Under the pieces are notes generated by a model. It saw only the letters and a list, made by a program, of their open reading frames with translations. It was not told where the DNA came from and ran no database searches. The translations under genes and the position numbers were made by a program. Below, in pieces: positions 24,090-34,992 of a stretch of DNA of 64,000 nt (positions are counted from its first letter, which is position 1; the number at the start of each line of letters is the position of its first letter). Source of the stretch: Varanus komodoensis (Eukaryota > Chordata > Lepidosauria > Squamata > Varanidae); NCBI RefSeq assembly GCF_004798865.1, contig NW_025335268.1:53933922-53997921 (forward strand), read 5' to 3'.

Positions 24090-24240
24090 TGATGTCAGCT
24101 GTCAAAGTTCAGCAGGGACCAACCATGGGCATTGACTGAGAAAGGCTGATAATTTTTAACGTTGGTTTTTCCTGATAATTGTCAAAAGGCAAGATGTCTG
24201 GGGAAAGCAAAGACACAAGTGATCTTTGCCTGTGAAAGGA
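24090..24240 (+). repeat. Unnamed interspersed repeat, copy A
   Basis: This 150-bp segment aligns end to end, in the same orientation, with 56068-56212. Shared phrases include CTGTCAAAGT, GACTGAGAAAGGCTG (GATTCAGAGAGGTTG in B), TTGTCAAAAGGCAAG, GGGGAAAG and CACAAGTGATCTTT. I do not recognise the family, and no coding or terminal repeats are visible. Confidence 0.55.
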
Positions 24241-24259
24241 GATGACTGGAAAATCACAC

Positions 24260-26690
24260 CTTTCGTGGTAAGATGCTTCAAAAATTCTTCAATTATAATT
24301 GCATGTCTTCTCCAATAGGTGGATCTCAAGGTTCTAGCAAAAAGCAAAATAGATTCTTCAAGGAAAAAACAAAGTCCACAAATTTGGCTGGGTGTTGTCG
24401 CCATGAGGCTTGAATTTTGGATAGATGTAGTCCCAAATGGAGATTTGAAGTCCAAATGAATAAGTCAGTAATAGGTGTTGCAGGTATCATGTGACCACAT
24501 ACCAATACATTTTGGAAAGAAGCACAAATAGCTGATTTCCATTTCTGAAAACACAAAAGACATAAGAAATCTGCTTGTTGTTTTTCATGAAGCACACCAG
24601 TTACTGAGAATAAATAAAACAGAAGTCCAGAGATGCATTGCAATCCTCATATTAACAAAGCTGGAGGTTAAGTTTTAGGTAGTACAGTAGGTAAAAAAAA
24701 AAGTAAATTGAGGCCAAATTGTGAGTATTGCCTGGTGGTTGGAGGAAATCATCAATGCAAAATCGGTCTTAGTGGCAGAACACCTTCCTCTGGTTCTTCC
24801 CTATTAATGTAAATCTCTATTTTGAGATTAGGACTACCGAAACTGCAGACTTCATGGCCACAGCATCTGACCAAATGTTAGGACTTCCCTCATTCCTTGC
24901 TTTTTGTACCATCCAGCCTGATGGAAAATTCTGGAAAACTTGAAATGTTGCAGTTTTCTGGAGGGAGGGAGGGAGGTTGTGGGTTTTGGATTTTCCCTCC
25001 TCATGTAGCAGCATAGCAACTTTTCAAAAAACATACACAGAATGTGCACATACACACAGAATGTGCAGTTCCGGGGTAACCACATGTACTTAGGTGTTGG
25101 TAGTCCATTGGGTAAAAAGGAAATAACAGGTTTTATGATATCAGAAATACTGGGCTATCTTCAGTGGTAGCTTTCCACTCACAACAGGTAGGGCTCCCAA
25201 TTTGCAGAATTGCTTTCTGCTAACACAAAGCCATAACTGAATACACTGAAGAGATCATGACTGAATGAAGGCTACCAAAGAATTAAAGGAATTAGTTGAA
25301 ATAATTGCCACAGACAATAATACTTCAAGGCCAATCCGCACTACAAGCACATCAGTTTTATGCTAGTATAAAAAATGTTCAAGTTGCAATTAATCTATGC
25401 ATTAATAATGGCTGGGGGAATATCATAAGAAGCAGCCTTGACATTCCAGCTTCCAGTTCTATTGACTTCATTTAATAAACACTGGATCCAGCACTGAGAT
25501 GTAAAGTGTGTGTGTGCACAAAAGCCTTAAAAAAAAAAAAAAAAAAACTAAGATGGTCTGTCTTCCTTTTCACATTGGTTGCATATCCCTAATTTTTTCT
25601 CCGCTGCAGTTAAGAAGAGATTTGACTCCAGAATGGATTGGCCTTTTGTCACTGTTACCGAAAACATCTAACTCTGATCAGCCAGGAAATATTGATTATG
25701 CTGTATTTCCTAGATTTAAGTGCAAGATTCAGCCAGGATTAAATGAGATCCAGAAGCTGGCTGGAGTTTTGCTACACTGATCTTCTGCTGCATTCTGATG
25801 TCTTGTAAATGGGATCATATTGTGAGGACAAGAACTCCAGACTAACCAAGAAAGTGACTTCAGGCTCCTAACAGTGAAAGAGTGTTTAGTGGAATCACAG
25901 CTGGATGTGTCATAGAATGAAAACTAAACCTGTAGCCACACAATGACCTTGGCAAATGATACTCTCTAAGCCCATCATCTGTTTTAGATTTGCTTTCTTC
26001 TCCCTTGGGAAATAATCTGTGTAACAGTAATGAGTGTAAAGATCTATTGTACCGTGTTTTATATTAGGGATGTGCATCAGTTTTGGATGAAGCCCGAAAG
26101 CCAAGCAGGCTTGGGACCACTTTGTTTCAGTTCTGGTGCTTTCTGAGGAGAAACAGGCTTCCTTCCAAAGCCACCAGAAATGAAGGCAGAAGCAAACAAG
26201 GCTTCGTTACGGACTCATGTTTCAGAGGCAGAGAGACTTTATGTCTCCTGCTTATGGCATCTTTTAATTTCATTTCTCTAAAGCGTTGAATCCACATCCA
26301 GCCTACAATCTGCATGAACTGACTCCCCTTTGCAAGGTGTGGTCTTGCAGGACTAAGTCCCGGCTGCCACTTTTTGAGCTGCTGCAATTGCAGCAGCTGA
26401 GTATCCACACATGTAAGCAACAGTTTGTACATGGGGTGCTTTTGCAGTGGGGTTAGACCATGTGGTCGTCCTTCATGGAGGAGAGTTCTCTGCTGAAGGC
26501 ATCCTCTAGCTAAGGAGCGGTGCAAGCCAAGTGCAAGGACACAGCACCATAAGAAGAGAGGAGGGGATCTTAATAGGCCTATTTATAGCCAACACCTGCA
26601 GGACACTGAGTAGGTGCACTCAACACCTGGTCACAGTCTTCCACCACTCTGCTGAGCTGGAGTGCATTTTTTTTTTTAATTATCTTCCTT
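24260..26690. other. Unassigned stretch
   Basis: No gene recognised. Includes an A run at 25530-25548 and (GGGA)n at 24961-24975. At about 26065 the phrase ATTAGGGATGTGCAT is the start of a repeat I have seen in reptiles but cannot delimit. Frames up to 132 codons lack domains. Confidence 0.35.
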
Positions 26691-27310
26691 TCAGTATTTG
26701 CCTCTAGATGTGAAATTAGCACATGCAAATTTTATACATATCTGCATCAGGTTTTTGTTCTCCTTTGGAGGGAGGCAAAGTATAAGTGAGCACCTGCTTC
26801 AGGTGAACCCCATTTGGGTCCTGAAGCAGCTGGTGACCTCACCTGCTCTTGTAGCCCATCACAGAGAGGCTGCAACTCGCTGTTTCATCTGCGTAAGTGA
26901 GATCACAAATACCTGCATGGAAGACTGAAGGGGAAAGATATTGGGCACTCTGGCTTCCTGAGATACATCACTGCACTCTTCATGTCCTGTGGTTTTTCCT
27001 TCTCGCCTCCCCTCCCCACCACGGCCACCAAATTCATTGTTAATTTAAAACTTGCAAGGAGAAAAATATTATGAATGCTATTTCCTTGGAAACATTTTTT
27101 TAAAAGATGAAGCTGTTAATTACAACAATTCTCGGACAATGCCTTTATTTATTTGTTTGTTTGTTTAGAAAAAAGACTGCTACAAGGGCCAACTGCATGA
27201 TTTAACATTTGTAAATTTCACATTCCTTTTCTGAGTTGGAGACTAAATGGGACTATTATCATTTCCAAGCCAGATGTTTTAGTTTACTGAGCCTGTTTGA
27301 TCCCCGCACC
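26691..27310. other. Unique stretch, possible regulatory element
   Basis: No repeat signature except a short (TTTG)n near 27155. An octamer ATGCAAAT lies at 26723-26730, and three SOX-like words occur within about 110 bp: CATTGTTAATTT (27034), ACAACAATT (27122) and GACAATG (27135). Suggestive only. Confidence 0.22.
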
Positions 27311-29297
27311 TGTCTCAGGCCAGCAGTTGCTGGATTAGCAGAAGGGTTGGTTTAATTTTTTTTTTTTTTAATGGACAACTGTTACCGAACCAGTGAGTGG
27401 TGTGAAAACGAACAGACTTTTGGTATAAAGGGTTGCCTGTTTGCGACACAAGGCAGTACACATCATTTATGGTGCAAAACAGGCATGCAACATTAACCCT
27501 GTACGTCCATGTGCTGGAATATACATTACAAAGCAACGATTACAGGGACTGCCAATGAATGGAAGAAAAAGTGCTGGGGGGAGAGGAGACATATTACCCA
27601 CATCCATCTGGGAGACAGCCGTGCAGTTACTTGGAATTATATATTGTTTCTGGTGGATTATGACAATTAGAAAAGGAAGAACTGGATCCTTGCCCCCGTA
27701 GAGAATTCCATCATGTATCTTGAAGGAAGCAATAGCTTTTCACTAACAGTCCACTACTACAGTATCAGCAGAGCATTTGTTTTACAGTACCACCCTGCAA
27801 ATTACATCTTGAGGTTAGTTAGACTTGTTGGGCTGACTGACAGCTTGGTTCCCCCCTGAGAAACAATTCCACCCCAGCCAGAATTAGACAGATCCCATAC
27901 AGATGAACCATCTATCACCCTGGCATATCCTTACTGCTTATATCTTTCTGCCAAGTGTAACAGATTTGTTCTTCAGGTGAGCTTACCTGTAATCACACAC
28001 ATCCTGGCTGACAATTCTAGTTAGGCCAGAATTTCGTGGTATACTAGTAATATTCTCCCTCTTAGCTTTAGTCTTGCTCTGTTCATGAACTTGGAGAAAC
28101 TGATGCTTCACATACACATGTGGGCTTAAGAAATGGCTATGAATGTGTTCATACTTTATTCAAGCCAGAGAAAGATATTCAGAATAAAAGCAGATGTGAG
28201 TAAACTGAGAAATCATTAGTCTAGCCTGACAGGATTATACTTTAATATATCTTTCAAGCTTTGCTAGGTTTATGAAAAAGTACCGATAAATAAAAGAGAA
28301 AAATCATTTTTTCTCAAAAATCATCAAGAAGGTTTCCCTTCTTGAAGTGTTCACATCTTCTTCTTTTTCAACCAGTGAAAATGTGGTTTGGTACTCATTC
28401 ATAAAGTGGGGATCAGGGAGGACATAAGAGAAGCATCCTTCTCTTTGTAGAGCCAGGATTAAGTTTGCCACAGCTCCAGTATTTGTTTCAAATTCTTGGG
28501 TATGTATATGGCTATGCAGGTGATGAAGAGCAATAAACACCTGGGGAACTGAGACCTTTCTAGACATTTTGCTCGTTCAGGTTAAACTCTTTCTAATCCT
28601 TCAGTCAAAGAGGTAGGTGGGGAAAGAGCAAATAAACAGGCTAAAACAAAAATCTGAGTTCAAGGAAGAGCCTTGCTCAAAGAGAAAACATGCCTTTTAA
28701 TGCATAGCAATTCACTCACATTTGCAGCTTCGCCTTGGCCAGAATCTGAGGCGTTCCCAGCTTCAATTACATTCTCTCCCCAGTGTGCTTAATTGCAAGG
28801 AAATGTGGAAAGACGTCTCTTTTCTGCATTCCTACTTACTAATATGTGGGATTATGAAGGAATTTACTGTGAAGTAGTTTGGTTGGTGACTGGAGGCTAC
28901 TCCAACATTTTAAAGGTGTACACCTAAAGACTGCACAGTTACCTGAGAGCAAGCCCCATTTGGGCTCAGTGGATTAACTGCTGAGTAAACATGTTTAGGC
29001 TTGGAAGATGTACAGGGTTTTTAAAGTTTATGCATTAAAAAGTGAGTTGTGATTGTAAGCAAGCAGAAGTTGGAAAACATGAACATTTTCAAGGTATACG
29101 TGGTCCTATAAATTGGATATAAATTGGGTTTTCTTGTGCTTGCAAACCTGGAAGCAAACCCAGACTTATTGATGAATGATGTGTAAAATAGTCTTAGGAA
29201 CAGGATTGTTTTGCACATTAAAAATGGGCATATTGCACACTTTCCTCGTTTGAACGCAAGGATGGACTTAATCTAATACATCTTGCGCCCTCTGTTG
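27311..29297. other. Unassigned stretch
   Basis: No gene recognised. At 28940-28990 the phrase GAGAGCAAGCCCCATTTGGG with GCTGAGTAAACATG resembles a widespread reptile repeat ('gagtaagccccattga..ttctgagtaaacatg'), here too short to delimit. Confidence 0.35.
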
Positions 29298-29320
29298 TCG
29301 TCATCATCATCATCATCACA
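29298..29320. repeat. (ATC)n microsatellite
   Basis: About seven CAT/ATC units. Confidence 0.8.
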
Positions 29321-29599
29321 CTGCATTTTATAGTTTTATGCCAGCAAAACATGACAACATGCCCCCACCCACACCTATGCAAGCTCTGCTTCTGGTATTT
29401 TACACTTGACATTAAGTGGCTAATCCAAAAGGGTGTTGCGTTGTGTTGCAGTACAAGATTATTATGCCTTTCGATTATTTCTGGTGCAACACTTACGTTT
29501 TAAAGTTCATTTAAAAATTCCTTCCTTGGTGGATTCTTGATGAGGAATCAATGGAACAAGTATTTTATCTCTATCTACTCTAGGGTATCTATTTTTTCA

Positions 29600-30330
29600 A
29601 GTATGAAGCAGGCAGCAGAGTTACCTCTGGTCCTACTTGCATTGTTGTGATGCTAATCAGTGCAGCACGGGGTGGCCATTGCATGTAGTGACACAAGAGG
29701 ACACAGGGGTGCACAAAAAGTGTGTTTTCTTTATTGCTTTGTCTGCACACACGCACACACGAGTGCGCACAGGTGGTAGTACTCCATTGGGTAATAAAGA
29801 AGTATGTGTGTGTCTGTGCGGGCGCATATATAGGGAGGGAGGGAGAGACACTCTTAGAATCGCTATAGTTCAAGCAGAAACGTGATGCATCTCTCTGCAG
29901 TGGGGAAGCTTGTGACCAGATGGCCAGCATGCCTACTGCCAGCTGACCTGACTTAGACTGGGCAGCCCTTCCAATAGCAGAGGCCTTCAAGCAGAGGACT
30001 ATTTAACTGCATATTGATGATGTTTGTCCATTGTTTTCAATGAGGACCTTGACATCTAACGGGTTGTGAGTTGTCCACAGTGTGTCCTCAGGTGGCTGAT
30101 AAGGCCAATATGGACACGGAGTGTTCTGCCACATGTTGGGCAGACATGTGTGGGCACCACTGTTGCAACGTTTGCAACTCTGGCTTTACGGAGTGCTCGC
30201 TTCTCTTGTGCTATGGTTGTCCTTCTGGCTTCAGAAGCTTGGCAGCCTTGGTGGATCAGCATGCACCATGTCGATCGGTCTTGTGCCAGGGTCTCCTGGG
30301 AGGTGGTGTCCTGGATATTACATTATTAAT
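29600..30330 (-). mobile_element. Non-LTR retrotransposon tail with C-terminal zinc finger
   Basis: On the minus strand, from about 30325 to 30056, a frame open for about 85 codons reads TTSQETLAQDRSTW, HQGCQASEARRTTIAQEKRA, then VCPTCGRTLRVHIGLISHLR and a stop. This is the polymerase C-terminus ending in a Cys2His2-type finger (CPTCGR..IGLISHLRTH) shared by several LINE clades; I cannot decide between them. Upstream the frame is broken and unrecognisable. The roughly 450 bp below 30056 is taken as 3' UTR, with an approximate end. Plus-strand frames of 87-101 codons here are antisense shadows. Confidence 0.7.
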
Positions 30331-32330
30331 ACTGCATATTACAGAACAAGGCCATCTCACTGTGACACTCAAGTGAGAGTGCGAAAGTTATCGGAGCAAA
30401 CAGTGGCCTAAGAGAGTTGGAGAACCTTTGTGAACAAACGCTGGGGACAGTATGCCTATTTTGGAGGTAGCATGCCTGGCCTATTTGGTTTATAGTCTTG
30501 GCTTCTCTGATGTGATCATCTATTTGCATGGCTCTCTCTAACACTTTTCTGTTTCACTGACAATACCGGTCTGAAGGACAGGATTTGGATGGATCCTCTG
30601 GCAAAATTCATGCCCAGAGGTTTCTTTTGCCGGACACCAGATAGCTTGTGTTGGCCTGAGCAAGTGGCAAGCAATTGTATATATTTAGAACTTGGTAGGC
30701 CAGCTGGCTGTAACATCCTGCTGCTCCCTGAAAGCTTTCTGAGGGTACAGAGTGCTGACATCGGGCTTAGCTGTCTAATCCTCTAAGGGGCAAAAAAGTA
30801 ACAAAAATGCTGCTGCTGATCCAGTTTTAGTTGTAGAAACAAAGGTGAATACAGATCGCTGTTTATGAAGTCATGACATACTGTGGTGAAAACTTGGGGA
30901 TCCAGTATAAGTGGAGCCCCTTATCCATTCCAGATTTTACTCTGAATTTTAAAGGAGCTATCCCTGGCACTGAACCCTGTTTGGCACTAGAATCCAGCAC
31001 CACGAACAGTTCCTTCAAAGTTCAGGTAAGAATCAGGAGCATATATGGGTGCTCCTGGCTTCCAGAGATGTATTGTGATGGGTGAGAGACTCGAGTTGGT
31101 CATTTCTAATTTCCTGTCCACCGATGACATTCTACTGGATTGGTGGTTTCCTACGTAGTAACCTAGCATGATGGGCATACAACAACCATATGAAAAGTGA
31201 GACATATGTAGTTTTCACCCCTGTGGTGAGGAAAAGCTTGTTCCATGCATGTGAATCCAGTAAGAAATCCAGGGAAAAGTGATGTGCTAAAGTTTCTTCT
31301 GACCACATCATTGGATACTACTTTTCTCCAGCTCCCCAGGACATTCTATGCCCCAAAAGTGATTGAACCTTTGGTAAACAATTGACAGAAGTCATCCTAA
31401 GAGTCTTGTGGAAACAGAAAGTGGTGGGAAGTTGTAGCAACCGTATGGAGGCCTCAGACCTGCACTTATGAATGGAAATGAGATCCTCATGGATCCAAAT
31501 GAGGGGGAAAGGAAATGTAACATGTTTACACTGTGAATGTATGAGAATGTTATTTGACCCAAAATAAATAAAAATAAGTTATTTCATTCTTGATCCTGTC
31601 CTATTAAAAGCATTTGAATCTGTTAACAGTGTTAAATTATTGATTTTATTTAATTATTGCAAGTCTCTATCATCCAACAGCAGTTCATAGACAGACTTCT
31701 CCATTTCTCCTTATCTTGAAGGATGTTGGGTTGCTTCATCTTCACAGCTGTTTTGCTCCTTCTATCGCCTACCCTCTTGTAGCTCTTTTTGGTCCCTCAG
31801 TGTCTCACTCGTTGCATAACGGCTGGGCGTTCGTCACACTGGGAGGTGTCCATCATAGAGGTGGAGAAAGGCAAAAATATGCACTGTGGCATGATCTTGT
31901 TTACATAAATCTGCCATTATGCAGAGCTCTGTAGCCCTCGTCCCACATGCTCTGTCCATGAAACACTACAGAAGGCGTATGCTGCACTTGAGGGCTAAAC
32001 TGCACTGAACTGGGGGGGGGGGGCAGTGATCTCCTGCTGGTTCCAGTGGAAATCCCAGTATCAGAGGGGAGGAGGAAAGGGTAAAGTTGCAAATGAGCAA
32101 ACAAACCAACCCCTGTGAAATGCAAAGATACAATGTCATTTAATGTCAAGTGTAGTTTGGCTCTGAGAGAAACCTTGTGGTACCATTGGGAAAGAACAAA
32201 GACTATGCCAACACATCATATTATTTGGTAGGTTTGACTGGCATGGCACATGTATAAAGGATGGAGAATTTTATAATGTCCATAAAATTCACAAAATACC
32301 CAGCGTAATCCAATGTTCACAGATAGGATG
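30331..32330. other. Unassigned stretch
   Basis: No gene or repeat recognised over 2 kb. A 12-base G run lies near 32012. Frames of 65-82 codons show no domain. Confidence 0.35.
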
Positions 32331-32333
32331 AGC

Positions 32334-32572
32334 AAGTGTGGTGTAGTGGTGGACTAGGACTTTACAAATCTGAGTCCTAATCTCTGCTCAGCCACAAAAC
32401 CCACTGGGTGTCTTCGCCCAGTGATGGACTCTTAGTCTAACCTACGTCACAGGGATGTTGTTGTGAGAATAAAATAGTGAGGAGGAGAACCTTGTAATCT
32501 CTCTTGGGTCCCTTGCAAGAGGAAGAAAGGCGGGGTCAAAATGTAAAGGAAGAATAATTTATTAGTAGTAGT
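32334..32572 (+). mobile_element. Sauria-type SINE, near full length
   Basis: Begins GTGTGGTGTAGTGGTGGACT (tRNA-like head) and continues through CTCTGCTCAGCCACAAAAC, CTAACCTACGTCACAGGG, GTTGTTGTGAGAATAAAATA, TCTTGGGTCCCTTGCAAGAG and GAAAGGCGGGGTCAAAATG, ending in an A/T-rich tail. The order matches the 16.1 kb copy. Diverged internally; no clear target duplication. Confidence 0.75.
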
Positions 32573-32782
32573 ACTCAGCTACAAACATGCATGTCAGCCC
32601 AAACCATCATCATATACGAAAAAGAGACTGGTGTATAGCCATGGCCCAGGAGTAACTAGGTGTATCATCAAAAAAGAGGAATGTATCACTGAATAAGGAG
32701 AACAAAAGAGGGACTGATTTGCATGCAATTTGCATACACTAATCTGTATATAACTTATTCAATATATGTGCAATTATAACTA

Positions 32783-32795
32783 TAATTTAAATATA
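32783..32795. repeat. Target-site duplication of the 32.8 kb SINE
   Basis: TAATTTAAATATA, repeated without mismatch at 33137-33149. Confidence 0.9.
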
Positions 32796-33136
32796 GGTAA
32801 AGGTAAAGGTTTCCCCTTGACGTTAAGTCAGTCATGCCTGACTCCAGGGGGCGGTGCTCATCTCCTAGCCGAGGGAGCCAGCGTTTATCCATGGACAGTC
32901 TCCGTGGTCATGTGGCCGGCAGGACTAAACACCGAAGTGCACGGAACGCTGTTACCTGCCCACCCAAGTGGTACCTTTTCATCTACTTGCATTTGCATGC
33001 TTTCGAACTGCAAGGTTGGCAAGAGCTGGGACAGAGCAATGGGAACTCACCCTGTTGTGCAGATTCGAACCGGCGACCTTTCAATCAACCAGCCCAGCAG
33101 CACAGCAGTTTAAACCACTGCGCCACCTGCAGTCCC
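32796..33136 (-). mobile_element. Full-length tRNA-derived SINE, second squamate family
   Basis: A 341-bp minus-strand element. The head carries an A-box TGGCGCAGTGG (33115-33125) and a B-box GGTTCGAATCT (33061-33071). The body includes GAGCTCCCATTG-like sequence, GCATGCAAATGCAAGTAGAT, AAGGTACCACTTGG, GTGCACTTCGGTGTTTAGTC and GAGATGAGCACCGCC, and the 3' end is AAACCTTTACCTTTACC. This differs from the Sauria type in body and tail and matches a SINE I recall as common in lizards. Perfect 13-bp target duplications flank it. It is among the best-preserved elements in the window. The plus-strand frames here are its complement. Confidence 0.85.
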
Positions 33137-33149
33137 TAATTTAAATATA

Positions 33150-34977
33150 CTGCTCTACTTTTCTTCATAATGTGGGTGGATGACTTACGTGCCTCCCTCA
33201 GTCTGCTATCCAGACAGCGTCGTTGGACAAATGCAAGGCCCAGTGTCCCTTCCTCGTCCAGGTTCTTTAACCCTGGAGAGAGGCTTGGGCTCAGCAGTGC
33301 TTCAAACAGAGTGTGCCCAAGGAGAGGGCAGTCCTCTGGCAGCCATTCAAATGAAGGAGTGTCCTATGCAAAAAAGGACACACAGCAGCATCGAAACTTT
33401 GCTCCTCCCAAGAGCTGTGCCAGGGGGCATTCCGGAATGCCGGTCCCATGGCATGTCTTCCTCCAGCGGGGGGCTTTTACACACCCCACGCCAGGTGCAT
33501 GCGGCAAGCCACGTTTCCTCCCTCCAAGAATCACCAGCCTGGGGCCTTTCTTAACAAAACTCTCTCTGTTGTTTCCACACATAAGTCATCCAGTCAGGCC
33601 TCTGGGCATGCACAAAGCCGTTTGCTGAACCCAAGCAAAACTCTCCTTAGGCACACGTGTGTGTCCCGCCCTTGGGGAAGGGCACTGTGGAAGCGCGTGC
33701 ACCTTTTACCACATACTTCTCGTCCAGTTGGGCTCCTCAGCATGGCCACAGGGGCCAGCTCAGAGGGGAGGACTGGTCTCCATTTGAAGAGTCCCCCGTC
33801 TCAGGACCCCTCCTGCTTCCTGTATCTCCATGCTGGTACACCGCTTGTAAATTCCTTGTGACGTTTATGTGTATGTGTGTGCTATGTGTATATGTGTGTG
33901 TGACTACACAGAAGAGAATAGGTAACTTCAGGCACTTTTTCAAAATATGCACATTCTTATGTAAACTATATACATGTTTCTATCTTTTTCAAACAAACCC
34001 ATTATTTGGGCATTCATTTTAAAATGTCCGCTTGTTAAAAGTATTCCTCATTGAACAAGTTGTTTATGTGCGCATTTCCTCAAAATGCACGCATTGTTTA
34101 ATGCACTGTTCCAAATGTAAAAATCTCTTTATGTAACTCTTCTTTTTGCAAACTGTATCACAAACTTGAGAAATACAAGGATCAGCATCTAACTTCATCC
34201 TGGTTTGTATTCAGGTTCAGGAAGTATGAATTTGGTACATTCACAATGAAATGCAAAACATATAAATTCCTCTCACTGCTGATGAATTCTGACAGTGTTG
34301 CTCACATGTTTGAATTAAAACAGGGCTTGCTTCCTTGCCAACAGGTGGACAGAAGCAGGCGCGGACTGTCCTGGGACATAAGAGTATTTCTAGATCATTC
34401 ATATGATTTGTGTCTGTTCATTTCCTCGCTTTGTACTACCTGAATTAACATTCTGAAAACCAAAACCAACGCACTGATGGGCATTATAATGAGTGTTGCT
34501 TCTTTTTAATGCAAAGCAATTAATTTCAAGAATGAAAAATCTATTTTAGAAAATTAAGAAAACACAAAAGACAAGTAAATTTGTAATAAGATTTGCTGTG
34601 CTGAAGGTTCTGGTTGTTATGAGGTTCTTGGAAATCTTTTCTCCTGTGTAACAACACAAGGTGTATGTTTTTGACAAAAGCATTTTCAGCAGAATGTGGA
34701 ATGATTCAGAGCCAAGGTAAAGGGGTCTTATGTCAGAGGAAGCTTTATTAGTAGCTAGATCTCTACAGTCTAGGTTTAATTAATTCTTTCAATTGAGAAC
34801 GGGATGCTATTCATGTTTTAGCGTATTTATATCAACAACTCCAATCAGAGGTATTCAGCATGTTGTGTGGGAAACCATAGAATGTGATTCATTCAGCTCT
34901 TTTGTGAAATGACCACAATTTCTTGAAGATAGAGGAGCCATGAACCTGAGCTGTCCTTGTTTATGTTGTTATCAAAC
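33150..34977. other. Unassigned stretch, GC-rich then AT-rich
   Basis: From 33180 to 33850 the sequence is relatively GC-rich with overlapping open frames up to 152 codons on both strands; no domain seen. A GT-rich tract lies at 33866-33902. From 33900 to 34977 it is AT-rich and unique, with no recognised feature. Confidence 0.35.
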
Positions 34978-34992
34978 TCAGCCTGTTTATGA
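34978..34992. repeat. Left target-site duplication of the half-L1
   Basis: TCAGCCTGTTTATGA, matched at 37610-37624 by TCAGCCTGTATATGA, one mismatch in 15. Confidence 0.7.

Noticed and set aside
30066-30411. Three plus-strand frames of 87-101 codons rich in Cys
   Set aside because: They are antisense to the LINE zinc-finger tail read on the minus strand.
33170-33861. Overlapping frames of 120-152 codons
   Set aside because: No domain, no conserved start context, and open on several frames at once; composition explains them.
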